Positions 14,000-26,400 of a stretch of DNA of 64,000 nt are shown piece after piece (within the stretch, counting starts at the first letter, position 1; each line of letters opens with the position of its first letter). Under the pieces are notes generated by a model. The model ran no database searches and had not been told where the DNA came from. It saw only the letters and a list, made by a program, of their open reading frames with translations. The stretch is taken from NCBI RefSeq assembly GCF_000165425.1, contig NW_001799577.1, positions 124,001 to 188,000 on the forward strand. Direction: 5' to 3'. The position numbers and the translations under genes are program-made. This stretch comes from Paramecium tetraurelia (Eukaryota > Ciliophora > Oligohymenophorea > Peniculida > Parameciidae).

Positions 14000-16900
14000 A
14001 TGCTAACAAGAAATGACAACATGAGTTTACTAGGTTTTGTTCCAGCATTGGTAGTCCAATATTTAGCTAATCAATAATAAATAACTTAACTTCCAGAAAA
14101 GCAAAATTTAAGATCTGTAGTCATGTTCGCTGATATATCTGGATTCACTAATTTGACAGAAACTTTATCAAAATTAGGAAATGAAGGGGCTGAGCTTATA
14201 GCATTTGCTATTAATCGTTATATGGAATTGCTAGTTTCTGCAATAAGTAAGAGTGGAGGAGATATTTTTAAGTTTGCTGGGGGTAAGCAATATACTAATT
14301 TTAGATGCCATGATCGTGGTTTGGCCTCCTTCTATTAAAGAAAGTGCTGTAGAAAACCATGAAGAATTGAAAGTTATTTGTAGACTAGCAGTACAATCAG
14401 CTTTAGATATTTAATCTAAGTTGAACAATACTACAATTTTGGAAGATATCAAACTTTCAGTTAAAATTGGATTTGGTATAGGAGACATCAATATAATATA
14501 TGTGGGAGGAGTTTTTGGAAGAAGTGAATATTTGGCTACGGGAGATCCTCTGACTTAGGCATTTAAAAGTGAACATCATGCTACAAGTGGAGGGTAAATC
14601 ATAGTTTCATAGGAGGTTTTTGATATGGTGTCTGACTTTTTTGTGTTTTAGAGGTTATAGAATGATTCTAGCTTTTATATGGTTTTAAAATTAATTAATA
14701 ATAAAGTTTAATTGAAAGCTGGAGCTTAATTAATAAAAAATAGATTAGGGGGGATCAACAAGTCACAGATAATGACATTTATACCAGCAGCACTAATTCC
14801 TTATATTGAGATTGAATAGGAAAAATGGAGTAGTGAATTAAGAAGAATTACAACTTTATTTATAAATTTAGGAATAGATTTGAGTGATGCTGATTCTAGA
14901 TTGTAACACATCTAAAAAGTGATAGAAGTTGTACAAAAATGCATTTACATAAATGAAGGATCTCTAAATAAGTTATTGATGGATGATAAAGGTTCAACAC
15001 TAATAGTGGGATTCGGATTGCCTCCTTTAAAGCATTAGGATGATCCTATTCGTGCCTTGTTAGCAGCTTAGTTGTTAGTAAAGCAATTAAGTTTAATAAA
15101 TTGTAAATGCTATATTGGAGTTGCAACTGGAATTGTATTCACAGGGGTTGTAGGAACAAGTGGATCCAGAAGGGAATACTCGATTTTAGGAGATGCTGTT
15201 AATTTAGCTGCTCGGTTAATGTAACTAGCAATATAAGAAAATAAATCTATTTTATTGTGTTAAAGGACAGCAGAAGATTGTGAACATAAGATTGATTCTG
15301 AATTATTTAAAATGGTCTAATTGAAAGGAAAGACTGGATTAATTCCTGTTTATTAGATAACATAACAAAAATCCATTATGAAAATTCATTATTATCAAAG
15401 CAAAATGGGATTTAATTAGAAAGGACTTGTTGGTGGTAAAGATAAGACTTAATAAATCCTACATCTTGTTAATACATTTTTAATGATGGATAGAGATGGT
15501 AGAATATCTTTGGCAGATATGGATATAGAAAGGGATTTTATTCTATTAAAAGGAAACTATGGTGTAGGAAAAACATTTGTAATGAAAATTTTAGAATACT
15601 AAATTAAAACTGAAAATCCAAAGGTTTTGATTTTAGAATCTTCAATAAATTCCTTCGAAAAAGTATTTAAAGGTAATGGAATCAAGAAGATTATTAAATA
15701 AATATATGATATTGCATTGTCTAAAACTACTTATAATTAATAGGAATTATTAGCAGCTATTAGTAATGGAAATCAAGTCATATAAAAAGCATTAGAGGAG
15801 CTATTGGATTTAAGTGAGTGGCTAAATGATTATGTAAATAATTTTCCAAATTTCTAATCCTCTTCTAGTACAAATGATGAACAGAAGATGAAATAAATAG
15901 GTTAAGCAGTTGTGAAGCTATTTGAAATTTATTTTGAATAGTAATTGCCAGATAAGAAGAGGAGACTTTATTCATAAATGGATGACGAATCTGATGATGT
16001 TTAATCAAATGACTTATCAACTGATAAAATTGATGTCCCTCCCATTATTATAGTGCTAGATGATTTGTAATATTATGATCAGTTATCATTTTATGTAAAG
16101 TAAATAATTAAATTGTTAGCTAATAAAGACGATTATCAAGAAGTTTAATAGAATACTGATCATTGGAGTTACAAGGGATTAATTTTGGGAAATTCCAATA
16201 ATGAGTAGAAAAGGAAATTCTAGAAATCCCAATAGATCCTAAGAGTTAGTTTATGATAGAGGAGTTGAATCAATAATTAACTTATACAATGTGACACCAA
16301 ATGAAGTCATTATGAAAGGAATTAAAAATATTGAAGAGCAAAAACACTTCTTGTTGTTATACTTTGGGTTTGACAAGTTTTCTGATCCAAAAATTCATGA
16401 AGTCTTGCATTTGAAAAGTTGTCGATAGCCCTTACTCTTAATTCACTTAGTTAAAACATTATTAGATAATAAGTATCTTATCAAAGAAAATGATTCTGTT
16501 TATGCTACATAATAATTATAAACACTAATTCAACATGAAGAGTGGCTACAGATTGAAATACCATAAATTTGTTATTAGATGAATGGTCCTATTATTGACT
16601 CTTTATCTTGTGTTAGTTTATTACTTTTAAAATTTGCATGTGTAATTGGAGATATATTCGACATCTAAACATTATTCAAAATAATTCCATTCAAATAAAT
16701 CAACCAAAATAAGTTATTAATGGCATTGAAATAACTTGTATAATAAGATATTATAGAGTTCATGCATGATGATAATGAAAATCGTTATTATCGATTTGTT
16801 ACTCCTTTTATGAGAGAATGCCTGTACTAAAGTATGACTTATACTCAAAGAAGATCAATTCACTCTTTGGTTGCTGAGGCATTATAAATTATACCTTAAC

Positions 16901-17956
16901 CATACGATGATTACAAAGAACTTAAGAGGTTAGAGTTTCATTGGAGAATGGCTGAATAAAAAATTAGTATTAAGAGTTCAAATGCAATAATCAAATTTTC
17001 ACATAAGGCAAAGAAGTCTTTAATCGTAAAATAGATATAAATGATATTGAAAACAAATAACAATGTTAAAACTCCTTTAAAAAAAGGGTTCATTTTCAAA
17101 AGGTCAGATAAGAAGGTTTCATGGCAATACAGATATTGTGTTATTGATAGTGAAAATATGATGTAATTATGTAATATAATTGTATTTCTTTAGTTTGTAT
17201 CTAAATAATTGTATGATCGAACAAACGGGAATCTTGCCGCTAAAACTGATTACTACCATAACTCCAATTTTTGATAAATCTGATGATTCATAATAATTCT
17301 GCCTGCAAGTTGGTGTGAGTGATTGGATCAAGAAGGGTAAGGTAAAAGGAGATAAAAGAATATTTCTGTTTGCTTTTGAATCTGAAGATTCTTTGGAAGA
17401 GTGGACTATATTTTTGGAATTTGTTAAGGCTAAATCAATCTATAATGATTTCGTAGAGAATTTCGGAAGAATTTAATTGCCAATAAATTTGATTAATGAG
17501 GCTTACGATCCTCAATTGACAATCTATTTACAGGAGATGTTCAAAGGATCCATTAAGAGATTCCGATAATAGAATGTCACAGAATAACTAAGCAATAAGA
17601 ATAGGAAATCCACCCACTCTAAACCTTAGTAACTTCAGATCGCTTAGAGTCCTATTCCTAATTATCATTCTCCGAATAACAACCCTAAAAGATTTTCAGT
17701 TAGATTCAGTGCAATAAGTGAATAGGAGGAGAAGTCTGATGATACTCCATTAAAAGAGAAGCTAAGACAATTCTTTTTTGGGTCGTTTGCAGTACTAGCA
17801 ATTCATTTACTAACTCACATTGACGAACCAAATTACATAGTGCTTGGATAGGAAGGTAGAACAATGAGAAGATTGAAGAAAAATAAGAAGCATAAAAATA
17901 ATATGATGCAGAGAATACCCAATATTCCTTCCATAATTGAATTCGACTTTTAGTGA
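14000..17956 (+). CDS. Soluble-type (ADCY10-like) adenylyl cyclase with C-terminal PH domain
   Basis: Predicted 1,290 residues making cAMP from ATP. The first class III cyclase domain starts near residue 40: VVMFADISGFTNLTETLS and GGDIFKFAGDAMIVVW contain both metal-binding Asp and the Lys typical of ATP selection in sAC. The second domain (about residues 300-430) contains GVATGIVFTGVVGTSGSRR and YSILGDAVNLAARL. An AAA/NTPase region follows with Walker A GNYGVGKT (about residue 510) and a hydrophobic IIIVLDDLQ Walker B, as in mammalian sAC. Unlike ADCY10, a PH domain (about residues 1010-1110: KKVSWQYRYCVIDSE ... SLEEWTIFLEFVKA) sits near the C-terminus. Introns: 14283-14304, 16205-16235 and 17163-17193. 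The LGFVPALVVQYL N-terminus resembles the sAC AHLPDLIV start. Confidence 0.88.
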
Positions 17957-18014
17957 TTATTTATTACAAAAGGAATGTGTTATTTTTAAATAAATTTAAT
18001 ATCTTTTATTAAGT

Positions 18015-18415
18015 ATGCCTATTTTGAGAAGAAAAGATCAATAGAAAGCCAAAAACTTGAATTTGAAGTTCGTCATTGATTGCACAGAACCAAAGGAAGA
18101 TAAAGTAATTCATAGTGGCATAATTCCCTATGATAGGTTTTGAACTTGGATGAATTCGTGAGCTATCTTCAATCCAGAATCAAGGTTTAAGGAAAGACAG
18201 GAAATCTTGGTAACGATGTCACAGTTGCTGCCGAATAAGATAAAGTCGTAGTCACATCCACAATCCCATTCTCCAAGAGATACCTCAAATATTTAACCAA
18301 GAAATATTTGAAATAAGAAACTTTGAGAGAGTATTTGTACGTGCACTCCCTCGACAAAGCCACATATTAATTGAAGTATTTCAACGTAGGCTAAGACGAA
18401 GAAGAATAAAAATGA
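18015..18415 (+). CDS. 60S ribosomal protein eL22
   Basis: 122 residues after removing one 32-nt intron (18105-18136), close to the usual family length. Family motifs are intact: FVIDCTEP at the start, RIKVQGKTGNLGN, VTSTIPFSKRYLKYLTKKYL and an acidic C-terminus (GQDEEEQ). Surface protein of the large subunit near the exit tunnel. The intron carries an in-frame TGA, so the frame is only restored by splicing. Starts 58 bp after the cyclase stop on the same strand. Confidence 0.96.
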
Positions 18416-18507
18416 TCAATATGACATTTTGTTAGTACATTAATAACAGATCAAATAATATTTATATTGTGGTAATCTATATATCAATGTATATTCTGTA
18501 CTTCATT

Positions 18508-19800
18508 TCATTTCTGACCTAATAAAAACTCAAACACTCCATATTTTGGAGTGACTTTCATTAATTACGAGAACAGTTTACCCACAGTTTTGTACTTCCC
18601 AATTATGTGATCCACATCTTTCTTGATAAACTGTAATTGCTTATCTTTGAAGGTAGAAAATATCATTCTTCTTTTTTAATTCTCAGACTTCGTTGAGGCA
18701 CTGAAAGCAAGTAATTGAATAATTGTTTTCAATTGAGTATTCCCTTTAAAGACTCCACAACCCCATTTTCCAGTTGATATTGGATATAAGAACTCCTCTT
18801 CCTTTGCCGATTGAGATAATGAGAATCCGATGAAGGCCTTGTTTATCTCTCGCATGATTTCATTTTGTTGGAATTATTTATCAGGGTTATTTTTGTAATT
18901 GATAGCATCCAAAACTAGAATATTCTGATTCATGTTTTTAGGCTATCTTTACACAAAGCGAAAGCTATTTGCATACCCTTCATAGTCACTATATCTAATA
19001 GTATTTTTTACGATCACTACTTAATGAAAGTCTAACACTTTACAAAACAATACTGCTATTATGTTTTCTGGCATTATTGTGAATAAGATTTCTTCTTAAA
19101 CACAGCCATAACTCAATACACCTCCTCCAACATATTTATTTGCAAAATCAACTAGAATACTATTTTATTATTCTTCTATTTTTTAATCTACAAATTCAAT
19201 TGTTTAAAGGCTTTTCTCACAATTTGACCATAATTATGCATCCTCTAGTATTTTAGCTTAAGAATTTGGAAAGAATTGATTAATGTGATAATCGGCATTA
19301 AAAGCTATCCTTTCTACTGTAATGATCTCGTTTTCCAAATCTGGACTAGCCATAATAAAATAATAAAGGTAACACTTAGATTTTTCAGCATCCGTTTGTA
19401 GGATATGTCCTAAATTGTAAGTATCTGGGAATTTCTCATCTTGTGTCACCAATAATCCAAAGAATGATAATGATAAGAATTGATAAATTTCTTTTCTTGT
19501 GAAGTCAATAGAGCCCTCAGAAATTAACAACTCTTTTTTCGGAGATAGTTCTAACATATCCAAAGCATATTTAGCCATTTTTGGAAGCACATACTAAAAA
19601 AACATATCTCTATGGTTTTTATCTAACGCAGAAATTGCTGTGTCTAAACCTCTTAACTATGCTCCATTATTGCCAGTCAATGCGTTAATTATAGGTAAAG
19701 CATTTTATCGATCTTATTAAGAGAGTAGTTTTGTTAATAAATCCATTTGCCTTTATGACAATGTGGGAAATTTATACATCTTTTTCTCTTTTACATCCAT
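18508..19800 (-). CDS. Poly(ADP-ribose) glycohydrolase (PARG)
   Basis: Single-exon gene of 430 residues that hydrolyses ribose-ribose bonds of poly(ADP-ribose). The diagnostic PARG signature is present: YVGGGVLSYGCVQEEILF (about residues 223-240), including the tandem catalytic glutamates of the GGG-X6-8-QEE loop. Upstream lies FTRKEIYQFLSLSFFGLL, matching the helix that opens the catalytic fold; downstream are the macrodomain segments NILVLDAINY and STGKWGCGVFKGNTQLK. It is short, covering mostly the catalytic region without the long regulatory N-terminus of animal PARG. The start at 19798-19800 lies only 39 bp from the stop of the PKA regulatory subunit gene on the same strand. Confidence 0.93.
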
Positions 19801-19839
19801 TTAAATCATTAATAAATAAATCGATATGTCTAATTATAA

Positions 19840-21046
19840 TCATTACTGTAAATATTTTTCATATCTCTCTACATTTCTCTTGAGCACTTCCTCTAAGGGA
19901 CCCATCAATCTTCTGAATGAGTTGAAATCGCAATATAATAACACGACATCAGTCTATATATTAATATGGTGAATCTACTTTAGCTGTGACAGTTGCTTAT
20001 CTAGGAGTGTTCTTCAATAATGCCAATTCTCCAAAGTAATCTCCTGGCTTGTAATCATAGACCTTTTCACTTGATCCTTTCCAATAAGCCTCTAACTCCC
20101 CTTCTATGATCAAGTAAATTCGATCTCCAATTTCACCCTTTATTTTAATTTAACTAATACTTCAGTAATAATGGTTTCTCCTGCCTTATGCTTTTCTTCC
20201 TTAAGCACATCGCACAGTTAAACCCGTTCATAATTATCCATTGATTATAATAGTTCAATCTTGCTTAATATTTCTTCCATCTACTCTCTCTTCTTGATGG
20301 CTGAAAACTTGACAATGTTGTTAAAAGTCTCTCTATCCAGAGCAAAAGTTGTGACTTCCTCAATGGCCTTAATTGTGGCTGCTCTTGGAGCATTATACAA
20401 TAAGGCCAGCTCTCCAAAGGATTCCCCTGGGATATAGGTTTTTAACAATTTCTCCTCCTCCAATCCTGTAAACTTTTTGTAGCATTCCAATCTTCCCTCA
20501 TCAATGACATACAACTCGTTTCCATCATCTCCCTGTTTGATTACTACGTCTCCAACTCTTCATTAAGTTAATGATGACTCTTACTAAAATTTCTTCTCAT
20601 CCATAGCTCCCAATACAATATTCAGATCCTTTTCATCCAAGGCCTAGAACATAAATGAATTCAGAATTCTTTTCTTTATCCTTTCAATTTGGGCTTCCGA
20701 TTTCTGGATAAATCTTGGCTTAAAATCCTCCTTCTTATTGTAATCTCCGTAAACTTCAGCAGAAACTGCTGTTCTAGTTTGTTGCTTTTATTGTTGTTTT
20801 ATCTCCAAAACAACTTCTTCTTCGTCCTCGTCTTCTTCACTGAGATCATGATGAGCATGTTACTGCACTTATACTCCACTTTCTTAAAAATGACTATATA
20901 TTTTTACATTGTTTTTGTAACCAACCAATAGACCATGAATACACGTCCTCTGGTTTTTCAATGACTATCCTAGCTATTAATTGATCGAACACTGGTTTCA
21001 CCTTGTTTTTTATATAGTCCTGAATCGAAACTTTTTTCTCACTCAT
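19840..21046 (-). CDS. cAMP-dependent protein kinase regulatory subunit
   Basis: 368 residues after four introns (20883-20907, 20558-20584, 20138-20160, 19954-19978; 23-27 nt). Order of domains: an RIIa-type docking/dimerisation helix pair (SIQDYIKNKVKPVFDQL ... EKPEDVYSWSIGWL), an acidic linker, the inhibitor segment TRTAVSAEVYG (about residue 88), then two cyclic-nucleotide-binding domains. Each has the phosphate-binding cassette: GESFGELALLYNAPRAA and GDYFGELALLKNTPRQA, both with the cAMP-contacting Glu and Arg, so both sites should bind. The inhibitor aligns with RRGAISAEVY of RI subunits but keeps only one of the two Arg. It holds the PKA catalytic subunit inactive until cAMP binds. Lies 3 kb from a gene for cAMP synthesis. 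Confidence 0.95.
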
Positions 21047-21233
21047 AATCAATATTAAAATTTAATCGATTTATACTGAGACGAGTGGATATATGAAGTT
21101 AAATTTCAATACATATATATATTATTTTCATTTTACATACAAGATTCAAACTGATTTTTGATAGTTGTCCACTTATTTTATTAAACTACTTCAAATGTGT
21201 ACTTATGTATATAATAAATTAATTAATATCCAA

Positions 21234-22858
21234 ATGAGAAAGAAGGTCTCAACCTTGTAGGATTATGAAGAATGCAAATAGCAACTTCTCCTAGACTACC
21301 TCAGCACTTTGGAGGAAAAGGATAAAGAGAAGCTCTTAGAAAAGTTGGAATCCATAAATATTCGAAATCTTATTGATGTAAATTGCAATCCCCAATTTAG
21401 GTCTATAGTCATTATAAAGAAAAGCCTAATGAAAATCGCGAACTAAATCCTATCAAAAATGTATTGCGAGTTGCCTCTACTCCCAAAGACACTCTCCAAC
21501 AGTACCAAAAATTGGGAGAAAAATTAATTTCGGAAGGAAAGGGTATGCTTATAATTTAATAATTACCAAGTTTGCGTGGCAATGATGGCTGGTGGCTAAG
21601 GTACCAGACTGGGTTTTAATAAAGCCAAGGGAATGTTTGACATAGGTTTGCCTTCTCATAAGACTTTATTTCAAATTTTTTGTGAACGAATTTTGAGTCT
21701 CTAAAACATGATTCAATCAAGAATAGGATAATGTTTGCCCATTCAATTCTTTATCATGACTTCTGATGTTAATCATGAAGAAACTACTCAGTTTTTCATT
21801 GAAAATAATTACTTTAATCTTCAATCGGATCAAATCACTTTTTTTCAATAGGACTCCCTTCCCATTTTATCAATAAATGGAGAAATCATGTTGAGTAATT
21901 CTACAGCAATTCTTGAAGGACCTGATGGTAAGAATATTCTTATTATATTGAAAAGGAAACGGAGGAATCTTTAGTAGTCTCTACAATCAGGGCTATTTGG
22001 ATTATATGAAATGTTTGGGCATCAAGTACATCCATATATGTCCAGTGGATAATGCCCTTTGTAAATTATGTGATCCCATTTGGATTGGATATGTAGAATC
22101 AAAAAATCTAACCATTTGTAGCAAATTTGTGAAAAAGGCCCATGCAGAAGAAAAGGTAGGAATTCATGCTCTAATCAATGAAAAACCATGTGTAATAGGT
22201 GAATATTTAAATTTAGATTAGAGTACAGTGAAATGACATAGGAAGATCTACATAAGAAGAACGAAGAAGGAGAGTTAATCTATGACGCGGGAGGTATAGC
22301 GTAAATGATTTGCACTGTTGAATTTGCTCATAAAATTATAGAAGACCCTCAAACTAGTAATAAGTTAGCTGCAAAGTAAATCCATTCGCTATAAATTAGC
22401 TATCATGTTGCCTAAAAAAAATATGATTATTATAATATCAATCAGAGATAGATTGTTAAACCAGATTAAATAAATGCTTTGAAATTTGAACTGTTCTTTT
22501 TTGATTGCTTTCCTCTCTGTCCAAAGGAGTAATTTGGGTTGATTGAAGTAAAAAGGGAAGATGAATTTGCTCCTGTCAAAAATGCTCCTGGAGATAAGAG
22601 CGATACACCAGAAACTGCTAAGAAATTGTATTTGGATAGAGATTAAAAATGGTTAAAATATTATGGCTTATAGTTCCCATAATAGGTTGAAATTTCTGCT
22701 AAGATCACCTATTTTGGTGAAGGTCTTGAGAACATTTTACCAAAATATTTAGGAAATAAATAAAATCCATTAATAATAACAAATGATAGATAATCAGCAC
22801 CAAAATCTCCATAATTAGTTAAATAACCATAACCAAAATAATAACCATTACAATAACC

Positions 22859-22895
<37 letters not shown>

Positions 22896-23438
22896 TAACA
22901 ACCAAAATAACCATAAAAATAAATATAATAAACATCAGTTCTAAATTAATAAATTTATCCATAAGTAGTATATTCTTCATTAATCAATTCAGTACATCCA
23001 ACTGTATTACAGCCTAATTATTATCCATATTAATCAACACCTTAAAATTCTAAAAACATTTTAGTTTAAGAAAATCCCATCCATTAAAGTTAGGTTTTGA
23101 ATCCTAGATTATCTATGCAACACCAAACATAATCACAATAATAATTAAAATAAATAAAAGCTAATGCATTTCCTACTTAAGGTATAGCAGTTGCTACTCC
23201 AAAATTAATTAATCCTTAAACCAGGTATTAACCAATAATGTACTCTTAAAATCTACTTAATTAAAAATAAAGCATTATCCAACCAGTTCAGATTAATTCA
23301 TCTTTGTCTCCTTAGAGAGTAACATCATATTTCAAATAAAGAGCTGTGACAGTACAAAGACCGACAATGTTTGGCTAATAACGTCCCCTAATAATATCAG
23401 CTCAGCAATACATACCAATAGCAACAATAAAAAAATGA
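21234..23438 (+). CDS. UDP-N-acetylhexosamine pyrophosphorylase (UAP1) with long Q/P-rich C-terminal extension
   Basis: About 700 residues. The first ~485 form a complete UAP1: nucleotide-binding [17 protein letters not shown] (near residue 100), [48 protein letters not shown], and the end motif [11 protein letters not shown] ... PLIIT. It makes UDP-GlcNAc from UTP and GlcNAc-1-P in the cytosol, feeding N-glycans, GPI anchors and chitin. Four introns are supported: 21378-21400, 21543-21570, 21928-21955 and 22199-22221. Where the family normally ends (about 22790), the frame continues for ~215 codons of low-complexity Q/P/N/S sequence with a run of 14 Gln, to TGA 23436-23438. The tail could be a ciliate-specific extension. 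Confidence 0.93.
22860..22901 (+). repeat. Trinucleotide TAA tract coding polyglutamine
   Basis: One TAG, ten consecutive TAA, then CAA TAA CAA, in frame within the UAP1 extension: fourteen glutamines. With a standard code this would be eleven stops in a row; here it is a codon microsatellite likely to vary in length. Confidence 0.9.
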
Positions 23439-23489
23439 GTAAAATAATATACAATATTTAATTATAAAAATTATAGTAATATCAGAATC

Positions 23490-26400
23490 TCAAAATGGGA
23501 TATTTTATTCATTAACGGGATCTTCTTCATACTTTTTCACTAAATATCCCTCTATTTATCGTCCTATTGATTTCAATTCTAAATTAACATTAAATTCAAA
23601 ATTATATAAATCTGAATAAAGTTCCTCCAAATACTTCTTTGTTGACTAGCTGACTTGTACATTCCCTTTAACTCCATTTGATTCCATCTTATTGGCAATT
23701 AGTACATCTGGACCATAAATATCATATCTAACAATATCTGTACCCATTACACCACCAAATACAGGCCCTGTATGTACTCCTATTCTCATGTTAAGTCCTT
23801 CAAAATTGATTTATTTCCTAACTTAAGTAATAATTTTAATCATTTCAAATGCTAAATCTATAATATTTTTAGCCTCCTATTGAGGATTTCTATTGTGGTA
23901 ATCAATCATTCCAATTGCCACATAGCAGTCGCCAATAGTATATAATTTATACACATTCAAATCACAACATTTCCTATCAAATTCGACGAATAAATTTTTT
24001 AGCATAACCAATACTTCTTCTGGGTTAACTTTACTTGAGTATTCAGTAAAACCAGCTATATCAGCAAACAATATTGTTAGGTCATCAATTTTATCACAAA
24101 TACCAATATTGCTTATTCTGTCATCTAAAAAATTATTTAAGATATGTTTTGGTAATAAATACTACAGTAATTGCGATTCCTTTTATTGCTATGTTTTATA
24201 GATAATTTTTTAATTAAAACAACTAACTTATTATTGTTCAATCAATAAAATCAATATCATATTATACATGGAGCTGATTAGGATAAAATATATTGAAACA
24301 ATTTAGGTTCCATCAATTGCCAGGATAATAGTAGAATAAATTGCAATTGTAACACAAAATTGCACTTTTATCCAAAAGCTTAATATTTGAATACTGCAAA
24401 ACAAGGATTGGATGAAGATTATTTCATAGACATGAATGTTTTTTAAGTAATCATCATCTACAAGATCTATCACGAGTCCACTAAGTAAAGCTTCAAAAAA
24501 TAATAAAAGTATTATGAAAATCTTCCATTTTCCAAAATACTGTTTTTTATTTACTATAAATTACATCAGATTAAGCAAACAACAGAACCATTACATTCCT
24601 ATTAAGCCTAAGTTGAAATTGTCATAAAATTGAACCTAACAAAAAGATTTAATAATGTAATAAAGAACATATATTCTTAAATTTTATACGGTTTGATTTT
24701 TAGATTGAATCTTGACGAACTCTTGATATTATTCATAACTAACAAACTGACTCATTTATTTTTTATAATAAGATATTTGCAATAACTACATAAAGGAGGT
24801 TTCTTTAATTATATTATGTTCTAGTGTATATTCATTCTTCAACAAAATGACATTCTCTAATTAATTTATATATGATTACCAATAGTTGTTCATAGTCAAT
24901 TAATTCATCAATTTATGGCTAATAATTTTCAAGTTAAAACTTGTTCTAAAATATAGTGACTAATCTTTTGAATGTATTTGTTTTGGCATCTGACTTTTAA
25001 GTGTAATTCTCCTCAGATTCTTGTTGTTATAACAATTTGATTGAATGCCCAGATTTATCCTCATAAGTTTAATAATAATTTGGTTCTATTGGTTTGATTC
25101 CAAATACATTTTGGGTTCCTTATTCTTACATAGAATCCATCCTTTACTTCATAGTATCTATTAAAGTAATAATAGTTTTCCTTTTCTTTAGATCCTTCTT
25201 AAAAATTTCATGATTCTTCCTCACCATATATTAGCTTCTAGCATCCTTACTTTGTAAGTCCAAATCACTTTATAACTAAAATTATTTTGCTTTATGTTTA
25301 ATCTTCCCTTTAAAAATGTAAGTCGGTCTAGTGCCCAAACCTTTCATCTCAACATTTCTTATTTCAAATTCAATATTTTCATTTTTTAATTAATCAAAAG
25401 CTTATTCTGATAATGTAATAGCATCCTCCAACCCAGTTGAGCAAATTCTGCTCGTCGTATTGACAGTATCTCCAATTAGTGAAAATTGAGGCTTATGAAA
25501 TCCTATAACTCCACTTATAGCCCCTCCATAATGAATGCCAATTTTACCAACTAATTGCTAGCCCTTATATCCCCACCTAGGTTTATAAAGAAACTTACAT
25601 TTTTGATCTGATATAAATCATCATTTGTTCAGCCAAATTTAAGGCTCTTTAAACAGGGTCTACCTAAGATAGATAAGTCAATTCTTATTCACATGCCTTG
25701 AGACCTGCTGATGCTAAATATGTCTTTCCAACTGTTTCTATCTTTTGAACCCCATAAATTTAGCAATATTTATCAAAAGTTCTAAAAATGTCATCCAAAA
25801 ATGTAATTATTTTATCCTTTTCTTCTGTCACCATTTGATCAAAGTTACAAATATCACAAAATACAATTGCTACCAAACCTTAATTTTAATGGATATTATA
25901 TTGGTCAGCTATTACAATTTAATTGATCATTACTTTCGTTTAATCTGTCTCGAATGAATTTAGGCAACAAAATACCTAATATGTCATTAATTTTGTTATT
26001 TTATTCAATAAAATTCAATTTATTCTAGGCTTGATCCTCCTCTAATTGAATAAACTAAAAGGATTATTTAATTAATTTACATAACTCTTTACCAAGTATT
26101 GTAAAACAGAAAATAGAATTATGAATTATATCACAGCAATCTGGTTCGAAATTATTGAATCACTTTCAACGATATACCAAACAATATATCCAAGAATAGT
26201 AGCAACAGCTGTTATTATGTATACTCTGAAGTCATATATGGGATGGAATTTGATTGACAATTCGTAAACTATAAAATATTAAACTGTCAAAATTTGGTTG
26301 ATATTATCAACAGATTTCATGACAAACAATATGGAAATAGTAGCAGCGGTTGATAAAAAGAATTTAGCATATTCTAAATATTCCTATTGATTAGTTGGTA

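Noticed and set aside
22860-22901. TAA microsatellite as non-coding repeat or gene end
   Set aside because: It is in frame with a long Gln/Pro-rich reading frame that continues for another 180 codons to a TGA.
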